DNA of 64,000 nt from Gonatopus flavifemur. Taxonomy: Eukaryota > Arthropoda > Insecta > Hymenoptera > Dryinidae. Both the position numbers and the translations under genes were made by a program. Position 1 is the stretch's first letter, and each line of letters begins with the position of its first letter. The notes beneath the pieces were generated by a model. The model was not told where the DNA came from. It was given only the letters and a program-made list of their open reading frames with translations, and did not search any database. The stretch is taken from positions 23,994,001-24,058,000 of the forward strand of contig JAFFJZ010000003.1 in assembly GCA_018340375.1 (NCBI GenBank), given 5' to 3'. This document shows, in pieces, positions 20,496 through 31,514 of the stretch.

Positions 20496-21532
20496 TTAAG
20501 GGGACCCTCTAATGTGACACTTCAAAAAAATCGATTTTCTTTTTGCATTTTTCGATAGTTTATAGTCATAGAATTAATATCCTGTAGTTGGTATGGGCCC
20601 CTTATGAAAAAACCCGATATCCAAATTTCATCGTTGAATCATCAGCTGTATCAATACTATCCAAAATATATCGTTTGGTTTCATCATCAGACAAGTCAGA
20701 TAAAAATAAGAAATCTATGATAATTATCCGATATAAAACCGATCAGCCTAGCCGATGATTTCCCGATATCGGGTTTATATTGGATAATTATCGTAGATCC
20801 CGTATTTTTATCAGACTTGCCTGATAATGAAACCAAACGATAGATTCTGGATAGTATTGATACAGCTGATGATTCAACGATGAAATTTGGATATCGGGTT
20901 TTTTCATAAGGGGCGATTCCAACCCTTTTGACCAGTTGCGGTGCCTAGAAACGCTAACTGCGCAATCTTGAATTTTGGAGTAGATTCTCGGAGGAAGCGT
21001 TAAGAGCAGCTATTTTTCATGTATTCCTTTTGTAATATATATATTGGCGGAAGTGATTTCTAAAAAACGGCTGAACGTATTAACTTGAAAATTTTAAACA
21101 ATATTCAGTACACTCGTTGCTATGATCCGTACCTCGATTGTGTTGGAAAATTCATTCCGACATATTTTTTTACTTCGTTCAGTACGAAAAAACGCCGCCA
21201 TTTTGTTAATTTTCAATAAAATATTTTGTTTGAGGTACGGACGATAACGTCAAGATCCCAAATTAAGAATCTTTTGGGATTTGTGGTTTCAGACATCCTG
21301 GAGTGCTGGAATTATTCTCATCGGTGGAGAGTATTTTTTTTACCACCATATTCAAAGTTTTGTAATTAAATAAATAATTATTTTTTGAAAACAAAAAAAA
21401 ATTTTTTTCATGTTCTCAATACATACCTTTAAGGGGGAAAAAAATTGCCCAGTTATATGCATTAGTTTCTGAGAAAAAAAATGTTGAACATAGGCTTTTT
21501 TTTTGGGCTGTCACAGTAGAGGATCCCCTTAA
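20496..21532. mobile_element. 1.04-kb TTAA-flanked element with AAGGGGA(C/T)CCTCTA ends
   Basis: TTAAGGGGACCCTCTAATGT on the left and its near inverse ACAGTAGAGGATCCCCTTAA on the right give TTAA at both junctions, the target used by piggyBac-type transposases. No transposase frame was seen. A separate end of the same style lies at 4662 (TTAAGGGGATACTCTAGTG) and possibly another at 42503. A third element is nested at 20597-20914. Confidence 0.75.
20597..20914. mobile_element. 318-bp fold-back element with arms of about 150 bp, nested two levels deep
   Basis: GCCCCTTATGAAAAAACCCG and ATATCCAAATTTCATCGTTG on the left are mirrored by CAACGATGAAATTTGGATAT and CGGGTTTTTTCATAAGGGGC on the right. 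The arms continue through TGAATCATCAGCTGTATCAA and GGATAATTATC. The centre is near 20755. It lies wholly inside the TTAA-flanked element. Confidence 0.9.
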
Positions 21533-21672
21533 ATGTCTCAAAGATTTCTTACGCAACAGTTTTCACTGTCTTGAAGATGTCTTTTAGATTTCTTAGACTA
21601 AGACGTCTTAAAAACAGTGAAAACTGTTGCATAAGAAATCTTTTAGACAAAGCAAAATGTTTGCTGTGTGAG

Positions 21673-22257
21673 ATGTCGAAAAAAATAGATTGTCAGCAAA
21701 TTTCAGGTGATCAGTACATAATTATATGAACGACACTTCAAATGCACCTGTTATTACAATTGCATCGCGGATGAGATAAATTAATTTACAAATTGAAAGC
21801 TTGAATAATCTATATAGACATCAAAGGATTTCAAAGTCTGCAAAATGTACAATTTTATAACTTTGTGAAACTTTGTAACTTTAAAAATTAACGAATCTCC
21901 GAGTCACAATATTTTGGAAATGACCAACCTTCTTCCACTGAATTTTATGCCTCCAAGTGAATTTCTAAAATCCTCATTTGTACTTATCAATAAATTAATA
22001 ACGATAACGCAATAATTCAGAAAGAGTCTATGGTATTCATAAGATACTATAACGATCATTTCTAAATATGTTTCACCAAATTTGCTGAACTTTTCAATTT
22101 GTCAGCATACTCATTCGTATTCATCTGATACTTTTTAATGTAATAACAGTTTGTTCGAATAATTACTGTTACTTTGAAAATGTACATCACCATCTCATAT
22201 TGACAATCATACGCATGGAAATCAAACCATCTGTATAGCTCAGCTCACTGAAGCATC
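21673..22257. other. Intergenic AT-rich stretch, nothing recognised
   Basis: No exon, repeat arm or RNA gene could be supported here. Confidence 0.4.
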
Positions 22258-22630
22258 CCAGACAGCACAGAAAGTTCTTTGAACGTTTTGAAAAAGTGCT
22301 CTTGGTTTTGCGTGTTTTGGTCCCGCTGAAGCAAGTTTTACAAACGTTTAGAGTACCTTCCCATTTGATATCCTTGAATACGTTCTAAGCACGCTCCTTT
22401 GATCTACTACCAGACGTTTTCATCATGTCTTCTAAACGTACTTTCATGAAAACTAACCTTGAAAAACCACAAAGTCACACTGGAACATAGATAGAACTAA
22501 CCGAGACATTTGCATGTCCCTGGGACATACATGCGACGTTTTTAGAACATCCTGAGACGTTATTTGCACGTTCTCTGTGAAATCCAGCACGTCTTCTGAA
22601 CGTTCAGGAAACCTCCCGGTGCTGTATGGG
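22258..22630. mobile_element. CCCAGACAGCACAGAAAG / GTGCTGTATGGG element
   Basis: Ends CCCAGACAGCACAG and CGGTGCTGTATGGG belong to the CCCAGATAGCACA family. Interior words such as GAACGTTTTGAAAA, ACGTTTAGA and TCTAAACGT occur in both orientations. The next element begins immediately to its right at 22634. Confidence 0.65.
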
Positions 22631-22633
22631 ATA

Positions 22634-23657
22634 CACTGTTAAAAATTTCTTGAATTTTAATGCACTCTCAATGTACCAGTGCGTACATGAAATTTCAACT
22701 TGAAGGTACATGAAATGATATTCAAGTATCATTACATTAATTTTCAAATCATGTAGAATTGAATGACAATTTCAAGTATCGGTATATTAAAAATTAACTT
22801 AGACTAAATCGATAGACATTTGAGAAAATAACATAACCATCAAATTAAATGTTTGAAATTGAGTGAATTAATTGAATAATTATCATCTTTTTGTGATTAT
22901 AAATTTTGAAATTATTATTCTCAATCGCATTGGGTTACACTCTACGAGTCTTGTCGTTGAGAGTGCTCGAACGACACTGAACCCCAACAGAACCTAAAAT
23001 TTGTGTACATCCAGGAAACCTCCGAAGGACGTCTGAGAAACGCATTTGGATGTCTCTTGGACGTACACAAATTTTAGGTTCTGTTGGGGAAGGGTACGAA
23101 ATTTTGCGCGAAATATTTTCGTGAACCACGTGAGAAATACAAATTTTATGAATACGATGATAAAATACATGCTTGGAATTGAGGATTTCAATTTCATAGT
23201 GGTTCTGAAACATTATGGGATCGATGGAAAATTCTTACGATTGAAGGTTATAATTCAGAAAATTTGGCTTCCTATATTTCACAACCAATATGGAATGAGA
23301 ATTTGCATTCACAGTGCGCAATCCCATGCATGTATTTTATTATCATATATTTGAAATTTGTAATTCTTACATATTTTATAAAAGAAGGATGCGAAAAATA
23401 TCATATGTTTCGTCTGTCGCTTGAAGGTCCTCAATGAGTTTCAAAGAAAATTTACTGGAAGTTTTTTTCTGGAACGCGAATGAAAATTCATATACAAATT
23501 TCATGTATTCATACATTAAATTTCAAATCCATGTAAATTGAATTTAATGTATGTAGACTTGAAATTTGTGGAACCTGTACATGAATTTTCAGTTACGTAC
23601 TTGAAAAAAACTTCCAGTAGATTTACATTAAAATTCATGCGGAAATTTTTAACAGTA
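22634..23657. mobile_element. 1.02-kb element with CACTGTTAAAAATTTC ends and TA target
   Basis: The left end TACACTGTTAAAAATTTC and the right end GGAAATTTTTAACAGTATA are inverse. GAATTTTAATG / CATTAAAATTC extends the similarity. The interior has several GTACATGAA words and a nested fold-back at 22982-23089. No transposase frame was recognised. Confidence 0.75.
22982..23089. repeat. 108-bp fold-back with 27-bp perfect arms
   Basis: The arm at 22982-23008 (CCCCAACAGAACCTAAAATT onward) is the exact inverse of 23063-23089 (ending AATTTTAGGTTCTGTTGGGG). CCTCCGAAGGACGTCTGAGA and GGATGTCTCTTGGACG lie in the loop. It sits inside the 1.02-kb element. Confidence 0.88.
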
Positions 23658-24093
23658 TAGGTACGTCGTGAAATACCTGGGTTCGAATCCCATAACCTCA
23701 AGGATCGAGATGCGATGAATGAAATTCATGGGAGCGCGAGAATGTTGATGAGAGGAAGAAAAGAAGAAAGAGGGGGGGGGGAGACTTTGAGAGCTTTTTT
23801 GTGCACAAAATCAACATTTTTTCAAGACATTTTTAAACAATCTTCAAGATAACTTCAAGAAATCTTGAAGAACTGTTTTAGATGTCTTAATTCTTTCTCA
23901 AAGATATCGTTGAGAAGTCTCCAAGCGATCTTGTAGATATCTATTCATGTTGCAAAGACATCTTTTAGGAAATTCTTCAAGATTTCTTGTACTTTTGGAA
24001 GATATCATTTAGAATTCTAAAGAATATCTTCGTGTCTGTTCGGGTTCTAAGATACTTTTTATGTGTATAAAGGATATCTTTGAGATTTCTTGA
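23658..24093. other. Intergenic repeat debris with a tRNA-like B box
   Basis: CTGGGTTCGAATCCCATAAC at about 23680 looks like a tRNA T-arm, but no complete tRNA fold was found. A G(9) run lies near 23773. From 23820 the AGATATCTT-type repeat seen at 20.2 kb resumes, and it is interrupted at 24094 by a TTAA element. Confidence 0.4.
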
Positions 24094-25061
24094 TTAACCC
24101 TAGAACACAACACTGGGGTATTTTTGTACCCCAAGGCGTTTTGAAAATTGCAGGTGAAATAGGTTTTGCTACATATCGACCCAGGATCCTGTCCACAATT
24201 CAGTTAAGAGTTTTAAAAGAGGGAAGAGTTGATTAGAAACGTCAATTTGCCTTTTGATTGCGACTGATAACAACGCGAAGTGAGCGTGGGGTACGAAATT
24301 ACCCCAGTGTTATGGTAACGTCGGTACTTTGTGCGATTGTGTAAAAATTCACACTTGAAAATATCAAGGAAAATCTTGGGTTTTGCAGCAGTTTTTGCGG
24401 AATTTAAGTTCTCTGTCATCATTTGAAATGTTTTGATGTTTAAAAAAAAATATAAATCAATTTTGTTACCAATGTAACTGATTTTTCCTATTTATGCGGT
24501 AACTGCAGACAAAAAGACTGAAAGAAATTGAAAAATGTTTTTTCTACATTTCTCAGTATTATTCTACCAATGCCAATCGTGAAGGATTATATTTTCACAT
24601 GAATAAATGTTTCCATAACATCTACATCGACTTTCGCCCTTTTTTGAGGATCATCAATTTTTCAACTCTCAAATTCTCAAATAAATGTACTTCAAAACAA
24701 GACTCCAAATTCTGTTTTATCCGTGTTCTAGATAATTGTTCCAAGTTTCCAAATGTTTTCGGATATTCAAAATTGAATGGAAATTCGAAAAGTTACGGCC
24801 ATTTTCTGGAAAAAAGTCGAAATGCCATTTTTTGCGATTTGTTTTTGCTTTCAACTAATGTCTGGCAATTTTTCCATAACATTTCTGCATTGGAATTCAT
24901 ATTTTTGTCTTCGTCTTGAAAAAACGAAGAAAATTATGTGTTGCAAATTTCATTTTTCAGCGCGAATATTTGCGTAAATCGCGTTCAAAGGTGTGGGGTA
25001 CAAAAATACCCCAGTGTTGTGTTCAATAGCAAAGAAAATAAGTGTTGTATTCTAGGGTTAA
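24094..25061. mobile_element. 968-bp non-autonomous piggyBac-type element (TTAACCCTAGA ends)
   Basis: Both junctions read TTAA. The left end is TTAACCCTAGAACACAAC and the right end TTGTATTCTAGGGTTAA. CCCTAGA next to TTAA is the hallmark of piggyBac-group termini. A palindromic word, GGGGTACAAAAATACCCC followed by AGTGTTGTG, occurs at the right (about 24995), inverted at the left (about 24115), and with changes internally (about 24290). The interior open frames match no transposase I recognise, so it must have been mobilised from elsewhere. It is inserted in the AGATATCTT repeat. Confidence 0.82.
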
Positions 25062-25967
25062 GATTTCTTTACATTAGTTACATATTGATATCGCTGATGA
25101 ACTATGAAGTATAGATTGATCATTTGTAGCAGTCTTATCCCTTAATGAAACTTTAGTAGATATCGGAGAAAAATATTGCTAATTAAGATGATTCATCTCA
25201 AAAATACCTTCAAGAACATGTCGGAAGGGGTTCAAAACATATTTTCACCGCTGATTTAATCATAAAACCAGGTACGAGGACATTTGTTTTCAAAAATTAC
25301 AACCACGACCCACAGTTAAAATAATGAATTACAGTTAATAATTCAAAACACACGAAATATTTGGCGTTATCTTAATACCATCGTTTGAAAAAATTACAAA
25401 CATATGTATCGAATTTTTCGAAAGATCAATCTGATAAAAAAAGATGTAACTTGAGCTCATAAGAAAGAATAATACACATCAAGTGTGACGTTAAATGAAC
25501 TGGAGTAGGAAATGATTCATTGCGTAGTTAAACTTCTCGTTACGGTAAACGAGGGTACTCTAATACAATCTCGTATTACAATTTTCGACGATTTCGAATA
25601 GTTCATTTGAATTCGATATGCGATTGTTTTGACCAAGAATTCATTCTTCCATTACGTATAACAGAATCTAAACGTTTAATCACTCGATTAAATACATGAA
25701 GCTTAATAATTGTTTAAAAATGATAAGAAAGTGAGTCACGACCTCTCACGGTGACCTTGATATTCCCTACAAGAGTAGATTCAATTATAAATATTTTGAT
25801 TTCACTGCAATAATGAGTGCTCCAAGTAGTTGTAAAATACTTTTCTCATCGTCCAACTGTCTGTATAAAACATTTACAAAAATACACACCGCTATTCTTG
25901 TGAATCACACGAACATTGGTCATCCAGGAATTGTTCGAAAAACTATATCAGCTTGCCGCCAATACAA
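25062..25967. other. Intergenic; 3' flank of the minus-strand vitellogenin-like gene
   Basis: AT-rich, no repeats with clear ends and no exons seen. The 3' UTR of the minus-strand gene should lie in the right-hand part. Confidence 0.4.
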
Positions 25968-27426
25968 TTATATCTCGTATACATTTAAATCCTCTAGTCC
26001 TTGTATCAAATTATCGTATATAAAAGCGTTAGATACCGGACCGTTTCGAACTTTTCTCAAAGGTCCTTCGGCCGGTTCGATGCGAGCTAAATTGAGTCTT
26101 AATTCCTGACGTAGTATCACTGGTTTATTATCCGATAATCTAAACGCAGCAGCTTCGGTGTTGATTTTCGACTCGAATCCATTGGATATGACAATCGTAC
26201 TTTGAACTGCGGTCTGGAATAGAAAATAAAACAATTGAGTCAAATGAAATCCTTCGGAAAGCAGAGATATCTGCGAGACAGAACCTGGAAATGGTTTGAG
26301 ACTGAGACTAAGGTCGAGGAAAATGCATGGATTCAAATTGTAAGCATTGTTTGTCGAATTTTGTACAATACGATGGCTCTATGAAAACTCGTTGAATCAT
26401 CTCCTCGCACTTCAATCGTCAGTCATCGATGCCTGCTTCTGTGGATACGATCCCGTACAGCATCGCCACCGATGGGTCGCGTCACCACCACATAGAATTT
26501 AAAGATGGCTCGATGCAGAGGCAACGTGAAAGCAATGCGGATTTTTTTTCTAAATTGAGTAGGGTACGTGGAAGCGATGTGCCCTATCGACGGTGATGTG
26601 CTGTACGGGATGAATGCTTGGAAAAACAGAAGATATAGAAATAAAACACACTCACCACGCTGAAATGCATTTCACTCGAGAGATCGGAAGAGGTAAAAAA
26701 GTAATGAGTGTGACGATCGCAAGTATCAGGTTTCCACGATTTTTGAATAGTAATTTTGTCATTTGTTTTTAGCTCTTTGAATTCAGGTATCCAAAGTTCT
26801 CCGAAATCATGTCGAATTTCCGATTCAGGAACTTGGCTCCGTTTGACAATGACATCCGCTATACAAACACCGTACGCGGATCTCACTTTCATACGATCGA
26901 CGAAGAACAATCTATCCACCTCGTCCGTCAAATCGATATTCAATCCATCAACGATAGATTTAATGATATTCATCATATAGTCTACTTCCAAATGTGGCAT
27001 AGTTATGTTCTTGGCATGTCCAAATTCTCCATAATTCACTTGGAAACTCGTTGTCAAATTAGGAACCATCCATTGTCTTTGGGACTGTTGAAGCTTTCCA
27101 TTTTCGAAACCATGCATGATGAATCGATCGTCGCTTATCATACAAACTAAGCTCGCTGGTTCTTTTGGTCGGCACTTGAGAATCATCGCGTATTCCGCGA
27201 CAACGTCATTCGACATTTCCGACGAGGATCGAGTGGTCGTTACGAGGACATCGAAAACATATTCCGGCCCATATTCCCATGGTTCTAGGATCTTCAGATC
27301 GGTAACTGTAACACGTGATTTTAGCATTGATTAAATTTCATCGATAAATCTAAACAAAACTTAGAAATCCTCATTACATATCCACAAAAGCTTACCCAAA
27401 AAGAATGGGATTATGGTGAGCAGCAT
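25968..27426 (-). CDS. Small vitellogenin-like protein (vitellogenin N-terminal/lipid-transfer domain only), 308 aa
   Basis: Exons on the minus strand: 27396-27426, 26656-27305, 25968-26213, with intron phases 1 and 0, total 927 nt. Exon 1 encodes a short hydrophobic leader (MLLTIIPFFL). The body begins with EPWEYGPEYVFDV, matching the W-x-G-x-E-Y-x-Y start of vitellogenin N-domains. NIIKSIVDGLNIDL near residue 130 matches the conserved NIIKSIVxxLQVD stretch, and paired cysteines sit in LKCRP and LVCMI. Full vitellogenins exceed 1,700 aa; this protein holds only the N-terminal part, like the truncated vitellogenin-like (Vg-like-C) proteins of bees and ants. It should be secreted. A storage role is unlikely at this size, and its function is unknown. 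A paralogue with the same general layout lies head to head at 28134. Confidence 0.85.
26214..26655 (-). other. Intron 2 of the minus-strand vitellogenin-like gene
   Basis: A 442-bp intron bounded by GTGAGT and TTCCAG on the minus strand. It contains a somewhat GC-richer patch at 26400-26540 with no exon I can support. Confidence 0.5.
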
Positions 27427-28133
27427 GATAGAGGAGAAGATCGTCTTCTACGATTTCACGACTCGGCTGAGCGCATGAAACTACACAACTGAGTGGTTGT
27501 ATCATTAAGCCTTTTTACGGTATGATGATGCAGTACGGACAGGAAGAACAACACTCTCTTCTCCGCAAGCATCGATATAGTTCTGGTTCATTTTTCTTTT
27601 CATATTTTTCCCCAAACAGTACTTTATGTACTTTGAATAATTGACATTCTTTAGAAATCACAGGAAACAAAGTTGACATTGGAAATTTGAGAAAGAAGGG
27701 TATCGACGATCCACCGTCGTCAAAAATTCCAATGAATTTCTGATTAAAAATGAGTTCAACTTTGATTCATTTATCCTAAAAAATGTCTCGTAGCTCAGAT
27801 GTAACAACGTGTTAGAAATTTCAATCGATGATGATGATGATGATGATGATAAGTATGAAAAATAAATAAGAAAAAATCATCAATCGCAAGGAGGGTTTTT
27901 CAATTCACGGGACGAGTGACAGATTTCATTAGCGCGTAACTGACAAGAATGACCTCGAACGAACACGGTGGTACTCATCCTTCGGAAATAGGGCTTAATT
28001 GAATCACGCTATACAACAGTATGAGAGATCACTGTCGCTTATCGTCATTGAAAGCGTGATTACTAAACTGGACTGAGAATATCTTTCATGTTGTTATTCG
28101 ATAGATCAAAGCATACTGGTTATCACTGCAATC
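27427..28133. promoter_or_regulatory. Shared head-to-head promoter region of the two vitellogenin-like genes
   Basis: The start codons of the two paralogues are 707 bp apart and point away from each other, so this interval must hold both promoters and both 5' UTRs. It contains a GAT microsatellite of about eight units at 27829-27851. No core promoter motif was clear enough to place. Confidence 0.55.
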
Positions 28134-29501
28134 ATGACTGATTTTTTCATTCCCTGGATAATACCTTTCTTTTTACGTGAGTGAATATTTATTGAGTGAT
28201 ATTGTGTCATCAGTTCTCCAAATAATTATCATCGATTAACGAAATTTTAAGGGAATGTACTTCATTCGCAATCACATTTCAGTTGGTGGATTTTCAATTG
28301 ATGGAAATGGTACGGAATCATCATGGAAATATGGTCCAGAATACACGTTCAATGCGATTGCCATGGTCTCGGAAATTCCGGAAAAGGGCACGTCGCATTT
28401 TTACTCTAACGTGAATGCCACTTTGAAATGTCGACCTCGTATTGAGAGTCTGGTGTGTCGTCTGGAAAAATCCACAATTGTGACTCAACAGGTGTGATGA
28501 AGAAATATTCAATATCTCTACTGTTACCGAAGCTGAAATTGTCTTATTTTCGCAAATTTGCTCCATAAGTTCGGGGGTTCTGAACTTTCTTTCAGGGACG
28601 AGGGAAATTAAATCGTATCAAGATCAATAGATGAAGTCCTGCGGGAAGGGTTGGATGATTGGATTGAAAGCAAAAAAGACAAGCAAGTAGAATAAAAACA
28701 GCGTTGCCTGAAATAGCTTCGTATTCTTTTAGATCCATACACCTCACGAATTAGAATTCGATGTTGGACCGTTTGAAGTGAATTTCAACAAATTTGCTGG
28801 GATCGAAAACTTGACGATTTCTGAATCGGTTAGCGATTGGCGATTGAACATCATCAGATCGATTGTAGCACAGCTCGGTATTGGAATCAATTTTTGGGAA
28901 ACATTGGAATCACCGCAACGAACGTACACGGGCAGAGAGAATAAAATTCTAGGAATGTGCAATATGAGTTACCATATCGTTCGTGGACTGATCGATCAAA
29001 AGGCGGATAAAATTCAAAATATTAATTCTGAAAATTTATTGTTATATCCGTTTTTGGATTTCAGTCCCGACAATGGAATTCGAATCGTCAAAATTACCGA
29101 TCCGAAGAGTTGTGATATTAAACATAAGTATTTCCTCAGTAGCAATAACATCCAGAACGAAGAAGTAACCGTGGTAAGTATACGGATAGATATCCGATTC
29201 GAGTAGACGGATTATTTTTCGAACGAATAAACGAGATATTCTTATCGATAATTGAATTTTACAGAAATCAATGGTGAGTGTGATTCAAATTGCTGATACT
29301 TTTACCAGCGAAACTACCACTACAGGTAAATCCGTTGCGTTTGAAAAGAAGCATTCGACGTGGGCTTTTCGGGACACTATCAAACTCACTTTAGTGGATG
29401 TGTTACCCGCCCAGAACGAAATCCCGACGATTACCAATCCAATAACAACAAGTATTTGCGTATACGATTCAGTGAAAGCGATGAATGAGATTGAAATGTA
29501 A
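28134..29501 (+). CDS. Small vitellogenin-like protein (vitellogenin N-terminal/lipid-transfer domain only), 309 aa
   Basis: Exons 28134-28176, 28283-28491, 28733-29173 and 29265-29501 join with phases 1, 0, 0 and total 930 nt. A hydrophobic leader (FFIPWIIPFFLLGG) is followed by SSWKYGPEYTFNA and LKCRPRIESLVCRL, and by WRLNIIRSIVAQLGI near residue 130. These are the same vitellogenin N-domain landmarks as in the head-to-head neighbour. This copy has an extra intron after residue 84 where the neighbour has one long exon; the last intron is in the same place and phase (0). NAT and NGT glycosylation sequons are present. A candidate AATAAA lies near 29670. Probably secreted; function unknown. 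The pair looks like an inverted local duplication. Confidence 0.85.
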
Positions 29502-31198
29502 TACTTCGTATCATTTACTTAGTGTTGTAATATATGAGACATGAAACAGCAGTCATAAACACACATATTGGAATATAAATATTTTACCTATGATTTGACG
29601 AGTGGTTTTTGGAGTTCAAGAAAGCTTCAATACTTCTAGCTATGGTCGAAAAATCTGAATAAATGCAATAAAATTCTATCAGAATGAATTATGGCGCAAA
29701 TGGATTGGAAATTCCTTATTGATCACGATAAAGGACGTTTCAATTGGATTGAATTGGCATTCTGTCGATGATGCAGAATCCAATTAAGTCGATAAAAAAT
29801 GAATTATATTTCTGCATTAGAAATTCTCTTGTTGATATTGAGTGAGGAGTTTTAATCGGATTAAGTATAATCTGGCAAAAAATCCGTTCGGGCTCAAGTT
29901 TACCTATGTGGAAATAGCCAGAGTTGACAAATGGCGCGGTACTGGCAAGGTTGTATTTGCCAGACATCGGTAGTCAACTGACGTTAGAATCACGAGTTTG
30001 GCAATTCAGCTGTTATAGTGAGCCGAAATCGCGCCAGCATTGAGCCAGAGTTGGTATCATCATTCAATATGTTCGAGAGACAACAATGTGCCAGCGTTGG
30101 TAGGATTTTATTTCACTAATCTGAATCTATGGTGAATTGTATGACTTCAACCGTCCCATTACAATAAATGGCAATTTGAATGATTCATCGTCAATTCGGA
30201 GATCGACTGATGTGATAGAGAATCAATTTCTCACTTGCAAGACCCGGGTTCAATCCTCACTCAATGAACTTTCAAGAAATCACTTCCAAAGTGCCTTTCT
30301 CCGATGACGATAATGAGAACGATAATGAGATCATTCAGATTTTCAAAGTTCAAATTTAATGTGTTTTTTTTACTTGGAATCTGATCAGTCATCATTTCGG
30401 CTCCTTGTCATTTCTCATCTAACTCTGGCAAAACAACTGATCCTGTTGCAATGCCAGAGTTTCACCACAGCAGGCTCACATCAAATATCGCTATTGCCGT
30501 GGTGGTAAATATTATACTGGCCCTCCATCGCCAGTACTGGCAATCCAACTGGCCCCATAATGGTCACTCTAGATTTGCCAGTACTGGCACCTCCGGCAAC
30601 AGTAGGGAGCCAGTAGCGGCCCGTGTTTCCATTTCCACATGGTTAAGTTCATAAACATTCGACGGAGGTCTAATGAACGTTACAATGTCCGCTTGAAAAT
30701 AATTTCAAGGAATGTTCACAGAACGTTCATTGAAGATTTACCGAAGATTCGCTGGAGTTTGAATTTTTCAATATAAATTTTTTCTTTCACGAAAAAAATG
30801 AACGATAAAGGAAATTATAATTATAATTGGAATTCCCTCTAAAACATGCTCAATTGAAACTCGAATGAATCTCTGGAGAACCTTTAATTAACGTTTCATG
30901 AACCTTTCTTGAAACCATTTTCAAGCGGACATTCAAATGTTCATCTAAACTTCGTAAAACGTTGAAGAATCTAAAAGTTCAGGCTGATCTATGTTGATTT
31001 ATTCTGAACGTTTGTCGGAGCTTCATATTCTCTTCGGGATATCCGGTTTCATAAGGTTCTTGTGTTCGGGTCATCCGGGTTTCACTAGGGATTCATCACA
31101 CAAATTAGAGTTAAAACCCAGATAGAACTGAAATTTATTCGGAAAGCAATGTATTTTGAACTTGGATCTTAATAAGGTTCTATCCAACGTTGTGAGAA
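29502..31198. other. Intergenic, repeat-rich, no gene seen
   Basis: Between 29930 and 30620 the words GCCAGTACTGGCA, TTGCCAGA and TCTGGCAA recur in both orientations, so an old fold-back element is likely, but its ends are unclear. A tRNA B-box-like GACCCGGGTTCAATCC lies at about 30240. At 30660-30980, GCTTGAAAAT-type and GAACGTTCA words repeat in both orientations (CGCTTGAAAATAATTTCAAG, TTCAAGCGGACAT), suggesting another element. Confidence 0.45.
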
Positions 31199-31514
31199 CC
31201 CAGATACACTGTAAAAAAAATTTGTTGAATTCCGAACAAAAATGCTTGGAAATTTACAAACTTGGTTTGGAAAAATAATTTCCGAACCTTTTTTGTAAAT
31301 TGCCGAACAAAAGTTTGTGAATTCTCAAAAATCTTCGTGAAATCACAAAATTTTTTGAATGTTTACAAACTTTTGTTTGGTAATTTACAAAAAAAGTTTG
31401 TGTAAAAAACTGCCAAACTTCTTTGGCAGTTTAGGAAGTATATTTTTTACAGTGTAGCATAGAGTTCGTCGATGAATTCTTGAAGAATTCTTCACGAACC
31501 CTGTGCTATCTGGG
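31199..31514. mobile_element. Fold-back element of the CCCAGATAGCACA family, split by the 248-bp element
   Basis: Removing 31207-31454 and one TA restores a 66-bp palindrome that starts CCCAGATAGCATAGAGTTCG and ends CGAACCCTGTGCTATCTGGG. This gives both the identity of the host element and proof of the TA target. Confidence 0.88.
31207..31454. mobile_element. 248-bp miniature element (CACTGTAAAA ends, TA target), copy 2
   Basis: Same length and same ends as the element at 1113-1360, with about seven substitutions by eye and no visible indel. TA is duplicated at 31205-31206 and 31455-31456. It is inserted inside an older fold-back element. Confidence 0.92.

Larger units (their letters stand above)
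20455..21672. mobile_element. Outer element with CAAAATTTTGCTTTGTCTAAAAGATTTCTT ends, split by a TTAA element
   Basis: The left piece TTTTGCTTTGTCTAAAAGAT (20470s) and its inverse ATCTTTTAGACAAAGCAAAA (21640s) form the ends of an older element. It is interrupted by a 1.04-kb insertion at 20496-21532. The right piece also contains its own fold-back, AACAGTTTTCACTGT against ACAGTGAAAACTGTT. Confidence 0.7.

Noticed and set aside
23670..23740. A tRNA gene at the GGGTTCGAATCCC word
   Set aside because: No acceptor or D-arm pairing could be found around the T-arm-like word.
25813..26336. Separate genes suggested by frames on both strands near 25.8-26.3 kb
   Set aside because: The minus-strand part is the last exon of the vitellogenin-like gene; the rest is intron or antisense shadow.
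26809..27150. 113-codon plus-strand frame opposite the vitellogenin-like exon
   Set aside because: Antisense shadow of a well-supported coding exon.
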